Assembly: GCF_013694245.2 (NCBI RefSeq)
Contig: NZ_CP059322.2
Location: 306,001 to 370,000, forward strand
Length of the DNA: 64,000 nucleotides
Direction: 5' to 3'
Source: Micromonospora ferruginea
Lineage (GTDB): Bacteria; Actinomycetota; Actinomycetes; Mycobacteriales; Micromonosporaceae
The position numbers were made by a program, and so were the translations under genes. Positions 39,847 through 49,412 of the stretch are shown here, piece by piece (the stretch's first letter is position 1; each line of letters starts with the position of its first letter). A model generated the notes under the pieces. That model was not told the origin of the DNA. It saw only the letters and a program-made list of their open reading frames with translations, and made no database searches.

Positions 39847-40791
39847 TCAGGGGCAGCGGACGACCTGACCGGCGTAGGTCAGGCCGCCGCCGAAGCCGAA
39901 CAGCAGCACCGGGGCGCCCGAGGGCACCTCGCGCCGCTCGACCAGCTTGGACAGGGCCAGCGGGATGCTCGCCGCCGACGTGTTGCCGGACTCGACGATG
40001 TCCTTGGCGATGATCGCGTCCGGGATGTTCAGCCGCTTGGCGATGCCGTCGATGATCCGGCCGTTGGCCTGGTGCGGCACGAACGCGGCCAGCTCCGACG
40101 GCTGCACCCCGGCCCGCTCGCAGGCCTGCAACGCGAGCGGGGCCAGCGAGGTGGTGGCCCAGCGGAACACCGACTGCCCCTCCTGCGCGATGTAGGGCTG
40201 CCAGCCCTCGATCCGCACCGCGTCGCTCTTCTCCGGCGCGGACCCCCACACCACCGGCCCGATCCCGGCCGGCTCGTCGTCGGCGGTCGCGGTGACCACC
40301 GCCGCGCCGGCGCCGTCGCCGAAGATGATGCAGGTCGACCGGTCGGTCCAGTCGGTGAAGTCGGAGAGCTTCTCCGCGCCGATGACGATCGCGTTGCGCG
40401 CCGCGCCGGCCCGGACCGCGTGGTCCACCGTGCCCAGCGCGTACGCGAAGCCGGAGCAGGCGGTGTTGATGTCGTACGCCCCGGGCGCGTTGATGCCCAG
40501 CTTGGCCGCGACCCGGCAGGCCACGTTCGGGCTGCGGTCCACGGACGTGCAGGTCGCCACCACGACGAGGTCGATGTCGGCGGCGGTCAGCCCCGAGTTG
40601 GCGAGTGCCTTGCCGGCGGCGGCGATGGCCATGTCGGCCACCGTCTCGTCGCCGGCGATCCGCCGGGTGACGATGCCGACCCGGTCGCGGATCCACTCGT
40701 CGTTGGTGTCGACCATCTGCGCGAGTTCGTCGTTGGTGACCACGCGGGAGGGCTGGTAGTGCCCCATCGCGGCGATCCGGCTGCCGACCAT
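39847..40791 (-). CDS. fabH: 3-oxoacyl-ACP synthase III
   Basis: A 314-residue initiation condensing enzyme that joins acyl-CoA to malonyl-ACP; in actinomycetes it accepts branched starters. The Cys-His-Asn triad is in NTACSGFAYAL, FVPHQANGRI and ESGNTSAASIPLAL. The start codon abuts the fabD stop directly, so translation is coupled. Normal length and motifs. Confidence 0.96.
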   Translation of the reverse strand: MVGSRIAAMGHYQPSRVVTNDELAQMVDTNDEWIRDRVGIVTRRIAGDETVADMAIAAAGKALANSGLTAADIDLVVVATCTSVDRSPNVACRVAAKLGINAPGAYDINTACSGFAYALGTVDHAVRAGAARNAIVIGAEKLSDFTDWTDRSTCIIFGDGAGAAVVTATADDEPAGIGPVVWGSAPEKSDAVRIEGWQPYIAQEGQSVFRWATTSLAPLALQACERAGVQPSELAAFVPHQANGRIIDGIAKRLNIPDAIIAKDIVESGNTSAASIPLALSKLVERREVPSGAPVLLFGFGGGLTYAGQVVRCP

Positions 40792-41961
40792 TTAGTGCGA
40801 TCCTCCGATGCGGACGAGGGGCTGGCCCGGGGCGACCGGGTCGGCGTGGTGCGCGAGCCACTCGGTGAGCGGCCCGGTGTGGTGCGCGGTCACCTCGACC
40901 GGCCCCTGCCGGCCGTCGACGTGGCCGAGGACCTGGCCGGCGTGCAGCGCGGCGCCCTCGGTCAGCTCGGCCACCGGCGTGAAGACGCCGGCGGCGGGGG
41001 CGACCACCACCCGGAAGCGGGCCACCGGGGGGTGAGCGGCGGGGCCGCCGTGCCGGGCGGCGAGCCGCCGGGCGGCGGGCAGGTCGTCCGGGGTGTTCAG
41101 GGTGACGATCTCCGGCGCGCCCTCGCCCTTGAGCTCCCGCTTGACCAGCCCGGCCAGCGTGCCGGCGGGCGGCAGCTCGATCACGCCGGTGACGCCGAGG
41201 TCGGCGAGCGCGCGCATGCACAGGTCCCAGCGGACCGGGGCGGTCACCTGCCGGACCAGGCGCTGGACGGTCTCCCGGCCGTGCCCGACCGGCTCGCCGT
41301 CGAGGTTGGACAGCAGGATCCGGGCCGGGTCGGCGACGGTGACACCGGCGGCCACGCCGGCCAGCGCGGCCTCGGCCGGGGCCATGTAGGGGGTGTGGAA
41401 CGCGCCGGCCACCTGGAGCCGGATGATCCGGGCCCGGGCCGGCGGCTCGGCGGCGAGCTTGTCCAGCCCGGCGAGCGAGCCGGCGGCGACGATCTGGCCG
41501 GCGCCGTTGCGGTTGGCCGCGTACAGCCCGTGCGCCTCGAGCGCGGCGAGCACCTCGTCCGGGTCGCCGCCGAGCACGGCGGCCATCCCGGTCGGCTCCA
41601 GCGCGCAGGCGGCGGCCATCTCCCGGCCGCGTACGCCGGCGAGCGTCACGGCCGCCTCGGCGGGCAGCACCCCGGCCAGCGCGGCGGCGCCCAGTTCGCC
41701 CACGCTGTGCCCGGCGACCAGCGCCACGTCGTGCATCGGCAGGTGCTCGGCGGCCAGCAGCGCGGCGGCGACCAGCAGCGGCTGGGTGCGGGCGGTGTCC
41801 TTGATCTCGTCCGCGTCGGCCCGGGTGCCGAGGTGGATCAGGTCGACCCCGGCCAGCGCGGACCACCAACGCAGGCGCGCCTCGACACCGGCGACGTCGA
41901 GCCAGGGGTTCAGGAAACCGGGCTTCTGTGAACCCTGTCCGGGCGAGAGTACGGCGAGCAC
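40792..41961 (-). CDS. fabD: Malonyl-CoA:ACP acyltransferase with C-terminal carrier-like extension
   Basis: Transfers malonyl from CoA to ACP. Catalytic Ser86 is in GHSVGE and His189 in AGAFHTPYM; the active-site loop SPGQGSQKPG starts the protein. The catalytic domain ends near residue 305. The remaining 75 residues (VVVAPAAGVFTPVAEL, ALHAGQVLGHVDG, PLTEWLAHHADPVAPGQPLV) look like a biotinyl/lipoyl hammerhead but lack the modified Lys. Standard FabD is about 310 residues. It follows fasR by 78 bp on the same strand and starts the operon. Confidence 0.93.
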   Translation of the reverse strand: MLAVLSPGQGSQKPGFLNPWLDVAGVEARLRWWSALAGVDLIHLGTRADADEIKDTARTQPLLVAAALLAAEHLPMHDVALVAGHSVGELGAAALAGVLPAEAAVTLAGVRGREMAAACALEPTGMAAVLGGDPDEVLAALEAHGLYAANRNGAGQIVAAGSLAGLDKLAAEPPARARIIRLQVAGAFHTPYMAPAEAALAGVAAGVTVADPARILLSNLDGEPVGHGRETVQRLVRQVTAPVRWDLCMRALADLGVTGVIELPPAGTLAGLVKRELKGEGAPEIVTLNTPDDLPAARRLAARHGGPAAHPPVARFRVVVAPAAGVFTPVAELTEGAALHAGQVLGHVDGRQGPVEVTAHHTGPLTEWLAHHADPVAPGQPLVRIGGSH

Positions 41962-42039
41962 GTGTACGACTCTGACGGATACTCGCGGGTCGCGCTGTAA
42001 CGCACGGCACGAAACCGCACTAGAAGCTTTAGAGGATTC

Positions 42040-43305
42040 CTACAAAGATCGGCGGCGGTCGTCGCCGCTCTGGGCGGCTTTCCGACCCGCTGCGCCCGCT
42101 GTCTGGTTCGGGACCGGTGCGACGGCCGGTGCCACCGGGTCGAGCCGGCCCACGGTCAGCGCGATCTGGAGCGCGAACGCGTCCCGCGGCGACAGCGGCG
42201 AGAAGCCGGTCACCTCGGAGATCCGCTTGAGCCGGTAACGCACCGTGTTCGGGTGCACGAACAGCGCCCGCGCGGCGCTCTCCAGCGTGCCGCCGGCGGC
42301 GAAGAACGCGTCGAGCGTCTCCAGCAGCTCGCCTCCGGCGCGGGCCAGCGCCGCGTACACGTCGTGGCGCAACCGGCGGCGGGCCTCGGCGTCGCCGGCC
42401 AGGGCCCGCTCGGGCAGCAGCTCCCCGGCGGCGACCGGGCACGGCGCGGTCGGCCAGGCCGGCGCGGCCCGGAAGCCGGCCAGCGCCGCCCGCGCGGACT
42501 CGGTCGCCTCGTCGAGGCTGGGCACGGCCGGGCCGACCACCACCGGCCCGTCGCCGAACGCGGTACGCAGCTTCTCGGTCGCCGCCAGCGGGTCGGCCGC
42601 CCCGCCGAGCACGATGACCAGCCGGTCGCCGTGCACCCCGCCGATCACCTCGACGCCGATCCGGCGGGCCTGCCGGTAGACCGTGTGCAGCACGGCGGCC
42701 ACCTCGCCGCCGGGGGAGCGGCCCACCGCCACCGCCACCGGCGGCGCGTCCGACCAGCCCAGCGCGGCGGCCCGGCTGGCCAGCACGTCCGGCGAGTCGC
42801 CGCGCAGCAGCGCGTCGACGAGCAGCGCCTGCAACCGGGCGTCCCAGGAGCCGCGGGTCTCGGCGGCCCGGGCGTAGACCCGCGCGGCGGCGAACGCGAT
42901 CTCCCGGGAGAAGCGCAGCACCGCCTCCCGCAGCGACTGCTCCTCGCCCGGCACGGCCAGCTCCGACACCTGCTCCTCGACGACCTCGATGGTCACCTTG
43001 ATCAGTGCCACGGTCTGCTGGAGGCTGATCGAGCGGGCGAGCGCCTGCGGCGCGGTGGCGAAGACCTCGTCCGACACCTCCTGGGTGCGGTCGGTCGCGC
43101 CGCCGCCCTGCCGCAGCCACTGCACCAGCGACCGCACGCCGGCCTGGGCGACCAGCATCACCCACGAGCGCTGGTCGGCGGGCAGCTCCCGGAACCACAG
43201 CAGGCTCTCGTCCATCCGGGCCACGCTGGCGGTGGCCAGGCTGCCCGCGGCCCGCTCGATGCGGCGCAGCGTCGCCGACGTCTCCGTCCCGCCCGGTTCG
43301 CTCAC
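42040..43305 (-). CDS. fasR: FasR-like transcriptional regulator of fatty acid synthesis (PucR/CdaR HTH)
   Basis: A 421-residue regulator. The N-terminal half is helical, the middle has GGDEF/CdaR-like elements (GVEVIGGVHGDRLVIVLG), and the C-terminal HTH of the PucR/CdaR type reads TLESAARALFVHPNTVRYRLKRISEVTGF. In Streptomyces coelicolor the equivalent gene directly upstream of fabD (FasR) activates the fatty-acid operon, and gene order here is the same. GTG 43305 chosen; an upstream CAGGCT is six bases away, possibly a leaderless start. The name rests on synteny. Confidence 0.88.
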   Translation of the reverse strand: MSEPGGTETSATLRRIERAAGSLATASVARMDESLLWFRELPADQRSWVMLVAQAGVRSLVQWLRQGGGATDRTQEVSDEVFATAPQALARSISLQQTVALIKVTIEVVEEQVSELAVPGEEQSLREAVLRFSREIAFAAARVYARAAETRGSWDARLQALLVDALLRGDSPDVLASRAAALGWSDAPPVAVAVGRSPGGEVAAVLHTVYRQARRIGVEVIGGVHGDRLVIVLGGAADPLAATEKLRTAFGDGPVVVGPAVPSLDEATESARAALAGFRAAPAWPTAPCPVAAGELLPERALAGDAEARRRLRHDVYAALARAGGELLETLDAFFAAGGTLESAARALFVHPNTVRYRLKRISEVTGFSPLSPRDAFALQIALTVGRLDPVAPAVAPVPNQTAGAAGRKAAQSGDDRRRSL

Positions 43306-43479
43306 CGCCCCAGCCTGACACGCGTTGACCAGCGGATCCACCCGGTGCGCGCGGCCCGGGCCCGGACGGGCGACCTCCACCGGCACGCGCTGACGATCTC
43401 GTCGGGCCGGGCCAGTACGGTGTCAGGGCGCGTCGGGGCGTTCCGCCCGACGGGCGACGGCGAGGGTGAGGAGACCGGA

Positions 43480-43785
43480 ATGGCGCACGGGGAGGCCGAG
43501 CACGGCTGCGCCCAGGACGAGCCCTGCCGGCCGGGCCACGACCAGCCGCGCCGGACGGGTCTGACCCATCCGGGCGAGCCCGCCGGGTGGTCGCCCGAGC
43601 GCGACGACGAGCCCACGGTGCCGCGACAGCGGGTGGTCGAGCCGGCGTGCCCGGGGGTCGAGCCGGCGCCGGCCCGGACCTGCCGCAGCGACCAGGCCGG
43701 CTGGGCGGGCGGCCACCGGCACGGCGCGGTGCGCCCGGGCAACCGCACGATCCGCCGGGAACGGCCGCCGCGCCGCTGGTGCTGA
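43480..43785 (+). CDS. Possible small hypothetical protein (101 aa)
   Basis: ATG 43480 follows GAGGAGACCGGA, a good ribosome site. The protein is hydrophilic and rich in Pro, Gly, Arg and His, with four Cys (HGCAQDEPC, EPACPG and a terminal Cys). I see no fold or family, and such composition also arises from non-coding GC-rich DNA, so it may be spurious. It lies between divergent fasR and the quinone oxidoreductase. Confidence 0.35.
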   Translation: MAHGEAEHGCAQDEPCRPGHDQPRRTGLTHPGEPAGWSPERDDEPTVPRQRVVEPACPGVEPAPARTCRSDQAGWAGGHRHGAVRPGNRTIRRERPPRRWC

Positions 43786-43821
43786 CCACGCGAGCCCCGT
43801 CCGGCGGTTAGCGTGGGTGGG

Positions 43822-44748
43822 GTGAAGGCGATGGCGATCGACGCGTACGGCCCGGCCGACGGGCTCACCCCGCACGAGTTGCCCACCCCGCCCGTCGGGC
43901 CGGACACGGTCCTGGTGCGGGTGCGCGCCGCCGGGGTCAACCCGGTCGACTGGAAGGTCCGCGCCGGCCACCTGGACGGCGCGTTCCCGAGCCACTTCCC
44001 GCTGGTCCCGGGATGGGACGCGGCCGGGGTGGTGGAGGCGGTCGGCCCGGCGGTGGCCGGGTTCGCGGTGGGCGACGAGGTGATCGGCTACGTCCGCCGC
44101 GACGACGTGCAGCACGGCACGTACGCGGAACTGGTCCCGGCCCCGGAGCGGTGCCTGGCCGACAAGCCGGCGCAGGCGTCCTGGCCGGAGGCGGCCGGGC
44201 TGCCGCTGGCCGGCCTGACCGCCTACCAGGCGTTGCAGTTGGCCCGCACCGGCGCCGGCGACACCGTGTTGGTGCACGGCGCGTCTGGCGGGGTGGGGCA
44301 CCTGGCGGTGCAGGTGGCCCGGGCGCTCGGCGCGGACCGGGTGATCGGCACGGCGAGCGAGGCGAACCACGACTTCGTCCGGTCGCTGGGCGCGGAGCCG
44401 GTCGCCTACGGCGACGGTCTGGCGGACCGGGTCCGCGCGGTCGCGCCCGACGGGGTGGACGTGGTGCTGGACCTGTTCGGCGGTGACGCGCTGGACGTCT
44501 CCGCCGAGCTGATCGGCCGGCCGGCGCGGCTGCTCTCCACGGCCGATCCCGAGCACGTGACCCGGCTCGGCGGCAGCTACGTCTTCGTCAAGCCGTCGAC
44601 GGCCGACCTGAGCGTGCTGGCCGGCCTGGTCGACGCCGGCCGGCTCACCGTGCACGTGGCCCGGACGTTCCCGCTGGCGGAGGCGGCCGAGGCGCAGCGG
44701 TTGGTGGAGGCGGGGCACGTCCGGGGCAAGGTCGTGCTGACGATCTGA
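43822..44748 (+). CDS. NADP-dependent quinone oxidoreductase (MDR family)
   Basis: A 308-residue zeta-crystallin-like MDR enzyme without zinc ligands. It has RAAGVNPVDWKVRAGHL, PGWDAAGVVEAVG, and the nucleotide-binding VLVHGASGGVGHLAVQVA with the quinone-reductase pattern. GTG 43822 lies seven bases after TAGCGT (43809-43814), so it is likely leaderless. It would reduce quinones or enones with NADPH. Its 3' end is ten bases from the convergent membrane protein gene. Confidence 0.87.
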   Translation: MKAMAIDAYGPADGLTPHELPTPPVGPDTVLVRVRAAGVNPVDWKVRAGHLDGAFPSHFPLVPGWDAAGVVEAVGPAVAGFAVGDEVIGYVRRDDVQHGTYAELVPAPERCLADKPAQASWPEAAGLPLAGLTAYQALQLARTGAGDTVLVHGASGGVGHLAVQVARALGADRVIGTASEANHDFVRSLGAEPVAYGDGLADRVRAVAPDGVDVVLDLFGGDALDVSAELIGRPARLLSTADPEHVTRLGGSYVFVKPSTADLSVLAGLVDAGRLTVHVARTFPLAEAAEAQRLVEAGHVRGKVVLTI

Positions 44749-44757
44749 GCGTGGGGC

Positions 44758-45414
44758 TCAGCGGGTGCGGCGGCGCACCAGGAGCGCGATGCCGGCCAGC
44801 CCGACGGTGATCACCAGCACCACGCCGATGTTGAGCAGCAGCAGCCGCTGGAGTTCGGCGAGCGCGGTGTCGAGGTTGCCCACCGGGTCGAGCGCCTCCT
44901 CCGGCAGGGCCCGCTCGCCGCCCCCGATGCCGCCGGAGAGCGTGTCGAACTGGGGCGCCAGCGGCACCCCGACGGCGCGCAGCGTCTCGGACATGTTGAG
45001 GCGGCCCAGGAACCAGCCGGCCCGGGGGTGGCTCAGGTCGGGCTGCTTGGCCGGCCGGTAGACCCGGGGGCCGCCCTTGGCCAGCGGGAACAGGTCGAAC
45101 GTGTTCTTCGGCGTGCCGGCGACGAGGACCACCACGGTGTACTTCGGACCGAGGTCCTTGGCGGCGGGACCGCGTAGCTGCCCGGTCGCCCCCAGCCACT
45201 TGACCTGGTCGATGATCATGTTGACCTCGGCCGGCCGGGTGTCACCCCGGAGCTGGAGCGGCTGGTCGAGCCGGTCGCCGGTGATGTCCACCCCGGGTGG
45301 GGCGAGCTTCGGCGCGGCCGTCGCGGCCGTCGTGCCGGTGAGCGCGAGCGAGCACGCGAGTGCCACCGCCGCCCCGGCCACGACGGTCAACAGCCGTCTC
45401 ACCTTCCGGATCAT
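44758..45414 (-). CDS. Exported membrane-anchored protein of unknown function
   Basis: A 218-residue protein with a signal peptide (RRLLTVVAGAAVALACSLAL), an extracytoplasmic region containing QVKWLGATGQLRGPAAKD, KYTVVVLVAGTPKN and NMSETLRAVGV, and one C-terminal membrane helix (LLLLNIGVVLVITVGLAGIAL) followed by RRRTR. The topology suggests a type I anchored protein. No known family recognised. It is separated from the copC gene by about 190 bp. Confidence 0.65.
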   Translation of the reverse strand: MIRKVRRLLTVVAGAAVALACSLALTGTTAATAAPKLAPPGVDITGDRLDQPLQLRGDTRPAEVNMIIDQVKWLGATGQLRGPAAKDLGPKYTVVVLVAGTPKNTFDLFPLAKGGPRVYRPAKQPDLSHPRAGWFLGRLNMSETLRAVGVPLAPQFDTLSGGIGGGERALPEEALDPVGNLDTALAELQRLLLLNIGVVLVITVGLAGIALLVRRRTR

Positions 45415-45605
45415 CGCCGCCTCCTCGCCCCGTTCGATGGCTGGCTTCCGCTGCGGGTCGCACCGGACCCGCCCACCTGAAAGACTCCGCAGAACGTCGC
45501 GTGGTTGCAGTAGGTGGAAGAGTAATTGGAACTATCTGCGAGCTGAGACCGACCAATGGAACGGCCGAAGATCAGCGGCCGGATCTTACCCGGACGGAGG
45601 GGTTC

Positions 45606-46214
45606 ATGGGGGGCAGGGTTGCCGGCACGGCACGTGCCTGGTTGGTGGTGCTCGGGGTGGCGGCGGGGGTGTCACTGATGGCGCCGGCCACGCCGGCCGC
45701 CGCGCACAACTCGTTGACCGGCAGCGATCCGGAGAACGGCGCCCGGGTGGCCACCGCGCCGAAGCGGATCGAGCTGCGCTTCCTCGCCACCCCGAAGGAG
45801 GCCACCACGAAGGTGACGGTCACCGGGCCGGACAACGTGGCCGCCGCGGGCGGCGCGCCGACGTTCGCCGGCAAGCGGGTGAGCGTGCCGTTCACGCCGG
45901 GCGCGGCCGGGCTCTACATCGTGACCTACCAGCTCGCGTCCGACGACGGGCACCCGGTGAAGGGCGAGATCCGTTTCACCCTGACCACCGGCACCCCGGC
46001 CGAATCCCCGTCGGCGAGCGCGACGCCCACCACCGCCGTGCCCACCCCGACCGCGGCGCCGACCGGCGCCGCGCCGACGTCGGCGAGTGCGACCCCGGTC
46101 GCCGCCGCGGACGACGACGGGGGTACGGGTTGGTGGTGGGCACCCGTCGCGGTCCTGGTGCTGGCCGCGCTGGCCGGCGGCCTGATGCTGCGCCGCCGCG
46201 CCCGTCGACGCTGA
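45606..46214 (+). CDS. CopC-domain protein with C-terminal membrane anchor
   Basis: A 202-residue exported protein. After a signal peptide (cleavage at AAAH) the mature protein starts HNSLTGSDPENGARV, as in CopC, whose N-terminal His binds copper(II). A second His lies in SDDGHPVKGEIRF. A Thr/Pro/Ala linker and a membrane helix (WAPVAVLVLAALAGGLML) with Arg tail follow. No CopD partner lies next to it. ATG 45606 follows GGAGGGG. Copper binding is inferred from the family. Confidence 0.85.
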   Translation: MGGRVAGTARAWLVVLGVAAGVSLMAPATPAAAHNSLTGSDPENGARVATAPKRIELRFLATPKEATTKVTVTGPDNVAAAGGAPTFAGKRVSVPFTPGAAGLYIVTYQLASDDGHPVKGEIRFTLTTGTPAESPSASATPTTAVPTPTAAPTGAAPTSASATPVAAADDDGGTGWWWAPVAVLVLAALAGGLMLRRRARRR

Positions 46215-46676
46215 CCTGATGCCAACCCGGAGCCCGCCGCGCCGTGCCGCGCCGTGCCGCGCTGCGACCGGGGCGGGCCGTGCCGGGTGAGGCCCCGGCC
46301 CACCAGACACCCATCGCGTTCCACCCACCAACGCGTCGGAGCGTCACTGGAGCGCCATGGGTGTCTCAGCTCCACCCAGGCACCCATGGCGTTCCACTCA
46401 CCGGCCCGCCGGGGCGTGACTGGAGCGCCATGGGTGCCTCAGGCCAGCGAGGGCACCTACTGGGGCACGATGGTCGTCTCAGGCCGTCCAAGCCATGCGC
46501 CGGCACCCGTCCGGCTGCCGCTGCGGCACGCCGAGGACCTTGGCGGTCACCGCCACGTCGGTCGCGGCACGCCGAGCATCCCGCCGGCCCTCACGTTCGT
46601 CGCGGCCACGCCGGCTCGCCGACCCCTGCCGGCCGCCACATCGCAGGCAGCGGCGCGGCGGCTCGCGGGGTGAGGC
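46215..46676. other. 462-bp non-coding region with tandem hairpin repeats
   Basis: Between copC and gltX, which are convergent. It begins with a repeated CCGTGCCGCG run (46244-46260), then the structured repeats at 46305-46479, then plain GC-rich sequence. Open frames across it have no ribosome site and are explained by composition. Confidence 0.7.
46305..46479. repeat. Tandem covarying hairpin repeats (two full units, one decayed)
   Basis: Unit 1: arms AGACACCCATCGCGTTCCA (46305-46323) and TGGAGCGCCATGGGTGTCT (46348-46366). Unit 2: arms AGGCACCCATGGCGTTCCA (46378-46396) and TGGAGCGCCATGGGTGCCT (46421-46439). Both have 24-base loops that are alike. A-T in unit 1 (46307/46364) is G-C in unit 2 (46380/46437), a compensatory change. 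A third, shortened unit ends at about 46479. Function unknown. Confidence 0.8.
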
Positions 46677-48086
46677 TCAGACCAGGCGCACCCGGGCGGC
46701 GCGCAGCCGGGTCAGCGTGCGCTCGCGGCCGAGCACCTCGAGGGACTCGAACAGCGGCAGGCCGACGGTGCGTCCGGTGACGGCGACGCGGACCGGCGCC
46801 TGTGCCTTGCCCAGCTTCAGCCCGCGCTCCGCGCCGACCGCCTCCAGGGTGGACTTCAGCGACTCGGCGTCCCAGGACTCCAGCGACTCGAACGCGGCGA
46901 TCGCGGCGTCCAGCAGGTCGGCCGCGCCCTCCTTCATCGCCTTGGCCCAGGCCGCCTCGTCGATCAGCGGGTCGGCCAGGAACAGGAAGTCGACGTTCGG
47001 CACGATCTCGCTGAGCACCGCGATCCGGGTCTGCGCCAGCGGGGCCACCGCCGCGAACGCGGCCGGGTCGAGGTCGGCCGGCTGCCACGGCGGCGGGGCG
47101 ATGGTGTCGGTGCCGGTGAGCCACGGCTGGCACGCCGCGACGAAGTCCTCGACCGGCAGCGCCCGGATGTACTCGCCGTTGAACGCGCGCAGCTTCTTCT
47201 CGTCGAAGAAGGCGGGGGAGGGGTTGACCTCGTCGAGCCGGAACTCGTCCTCGATCACCGACCAGGGTACGATCTCCCGGTCGCCCGACGGCGCCCAGCC
47301 GAGCAGCATCAGGTAGTTGCGCATCGCGTCGGCGAGGTAGCCCTCGTCCCGGTACGCCTCCAGGGCGACCTTGTCGCGTCGCTTGGACAGCTTCTGCCGC
47401 TTCTCGTTGACCACCACGGGCACGTGCGCCCAGATCGGCGGCTTGACCCCGAGCGCGTCCCAGAGCAACTGCTGCTTCGGAGTGTTGGGCAGGTGCTCCT
47501 CGGCCCGGATCACGTGGGTGATCCCCATGGTCATGTCGTCGACCACGTTGGCCAGCAGGAAGACCGGCGAGCCGTCGCCCCGGGCGATGACGAAGTCCTC
47601 GATCAGCTTGTTCTCGAACGTCGGCTCGCCGCGGATCAGGTCGACCACCACGGTCTCGCCCTCGTCCGGGGTGCGGAAGCGCAGCGCCCGGCCCTCGCCC
47701 GCCGGCAGCCCCCGGTCGCGGCAGAACCCGTCGTAGCCGCGGTGCTGCGAGCCGGTACGCGCCTGCACGTCCTCGCGGGTGCAGTCGCAGTAGTAGGCCC
47801 GGCCGGCCTCGTAGAGGCGCTGTGCGGCGGCCCGGTGCTCGCCCGCGTAGGAGGACTGGAAGTAGGGGCCCTCGTAGCTGCCGCGCGCGATGCCGATCCA
47901 GTCGAGCGCGGAGAGGATGCCCTCGGTCCACTCGGGCCGGTTGCGGGCCGCGTCGGTGTCCTCGACGCGGAGCACGAACACTCCGCCCTGCTGCTTGGCG
48001 AAGATCCAGTTCTGCAGGGCCGAGCGGGCGCCGCCGACGTGGAACATTCCGGTCGGGGAGGGGGCGAAGCGTACACGTACCGTCAC
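46677..48086 (-). CDS. gltX: Glutamyl-tRNA synthetase
   Basis: A 469-residue class I synthetase. The HIGH signature is [17 protein letters not shown] and the KMSKS loop is [12 protein letters not shown]. It is full length for the discriminating or nondiscriminating bacterial type, which cannot be told apart here; actinomycetes normally use a nondiscriminating enzyme with GatCAB. It starts at GTG 48086. Convergent with copC across the hairpin repeats. Confidence 0.96.
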   Translation of the reverse strand: MTVRVRFAPSPTGMFHVGGARSALQNWIFAKQQGGVFVLRVEDTDAARNRPEWTEGILSALDWIGIARGSYEGPYFQSSYAGEHRAAAQRLYEAGRAYYCDCTREDVQARTGSQHRGYDGFCRDRGLPAGEGRALRFRTPDEGETVVVDLIRGEPTFENKLIEDFVIARGDGSPVFLLANVVDDMTMGITHVIRAEEHLPNTPKQQLLWDALGVKPPIWAHVPVVVNEKRQKLSKRRDKVALEAYRDEGYLADAMRNYLMLLGWAPSGDREIVPWSVIEDEFRLDEVNPSPAFFDEKKLRAFNGEYIRALPVEDFVAACQPWLTGTDTIAPPPWQPADLDPAAFAAVAPLAQTRIAVLSEIVPNVDFLFLADPLIDEAAWAKAMKEGAADLLDAAIAAFESLESWDAESLKSTLEAVGAERGLKLGKAQAPVRVAVTGRTVGLPLFESLEVLGRERTLTRLRAARVRLV

Positions 48087-48134
48087 GTCCCCCAGCCTAC
48101 GGCGGGCCGCGACCGCTTTCCGGCAGGGGTCCGG

Positions 48135-49412
48135 TCAGGGCACCGCCTTGATCTTCACGACCAGGGCGCTGCCGACCAGGGTGACCACCGCGGTGGCCGC
48201 GTAGAGCGTGGGGTATCCGCCCAGGTGGACCACGATCGGGGCGGAGAGCGCCGGCCCGAGCACCTGCGGCGCGGAGTTGGCGATGTTGATCACGCCCAGG
48301 TCCTTGGCCCGGTCGGTGGCGGCGGGCAGCACCTGGGTGATCAACGCGGCGTCCACCGCCAGGTAGACCCCGTAGCCGGCGCCGAGCAGCAGCGCGGCCA
48401 CGATCGCCATCGGCCAGACCGGCGCGACCGCGAGCAGCGTCGCCGCCACCGCCATGATCAACCCGGAGACGATCACGAACACCTTGCGCCGGCCGGAGCG
48501 GTCGGAGATCCGCCCGGCGACCACCGCGGTCAGCATCATGCCCAGCGTGTAGAGCAGGATCAGCACCAACAGCGAGCCCTCGGGGTCGGCCACCCGCACC
48601 CCGTCGGTGAGGAAGTAGAGCAGGTAGAGCGTGCCGAGCGCGTTGCCCAACTGCACCAGGAACCGGGTGAACCAGGCCCAGGCGAAGTCGGGGTGGCGGC
48701 GCGGGCTGATCCACATCGAGGCGAGCAGGGCGCGCGCCCGCAGCGGCGACCGGTGCTCCCGGGGCAGCGGATCGTCCTGGGTGAGCAGCGCGAACGGCAG
48801 CGACAGCAGCAGCACGGCGAGCGCGATCGCCGCGTACCCGGCGGCGTTGCCGGTGACCACGGCGGTGACCAGCACCGCGCCGAGCACCAGGCCGAGCGCC
48901 TGCGGGATGCCCACCCAGCCGGAGACGCCGCCGCGCTGGGCCACCGGGACCCGGTCCGGGATCGCGGCGGTGAGGCTGGCCAGCATCGCGTTGAAGCAGA
49001 CCTGCGCGGCCACCCAGGCCACCGCCACCCCGGCGACGGTGTCCTGCCGGGCCAGCAGCACCAGGGCGAGCGCGCCGACCACCGCGCCGGTCGCGGTCCA
49101 GACGTGCCGGCGGCCGAAGTGCCGGTTGGCCAGCCGCAGCGAGGTACGGTCCGACAGCGCGCCCGCGAGCGGGTTGGCCAGCACCGCGGCGAGCGCGCCG
49201 AGGCCGGTCACCACCGCCAGCATGGCCTCCTTGTCGCCGGGCGAGATGCGTTCGATCTGCTGCGGCAGCAGCACCTGGATCGGGGTGAAGAACGCCATCC
49301 AGACGCCCAGGTTGGCCGCGAAGATCAGCGCGATCCAGCTCCGCCGCACCGGCACGGTCGGCTCGGCGAGCGCCGCCGGCAGCGAGGCCGGCGTCGGGTT
49401 CACCGTGGTCAT
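48135..49412 (-). CDS. MFS transporter (sugar/cation symporter-like)
   Basis: A 425-residue transporter with 12 membrane segments and MFS loop motifs (LSDRTSLRLANRHFGRRHVW and GRISDRSGRRKVF). It resembles GPH/oligosaccharide-type carriers. ATG 49412 overlaps the stop of the beta-glucosidase (ATGA), so the pair is co-translated. This suggests that it imports the glucoside or disaccharide that the GH1 enzyme cleaves. The assignment of substrate is from context only. Confidence 0.85.
   Translation of the reverse strand: MTTVNPTPASLPAALAEPTVPVRRSWIALIFAANLGVWMAFFTPIQVLLPQQIERISPGDKEAMLAVVTGLGALAAVLANPLAGALSDRTSLRLANRHFGRRHVWTATGAVVGALALVLLARQDTVAGVAVAWVAAQVCFNAMLASLTAAIPDRVPVAQRGGVSGWVGIPQALGLVLGAVLVTAVVTGNAAGYAAIALAVLLLSLPFALLTQDDPLPREHRSPLRARALLASMWISPRRHPDFAWAWFTRFLVQLGNALGTLYLLYFLTDGVRVADPEGSLLVLILLYTLGMMLTAVVAGRISDRSGRRKVFVIVSGLIMAVAATLLAVAPVWPMAIVAALLLGAGYGVYLAVDAALITQVLPAATDRAKDLGVINIANSAPQVLGPALSAPIVVHLGGYPTLYAATAVVTLVGSALVVKIKAVP

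Noticed and set aside
46244..46780. Open frames across the hairpin repeats
   Set aside because: No ribosome site, no protein pattern, and the reading frames run through repeat arms in different frames.
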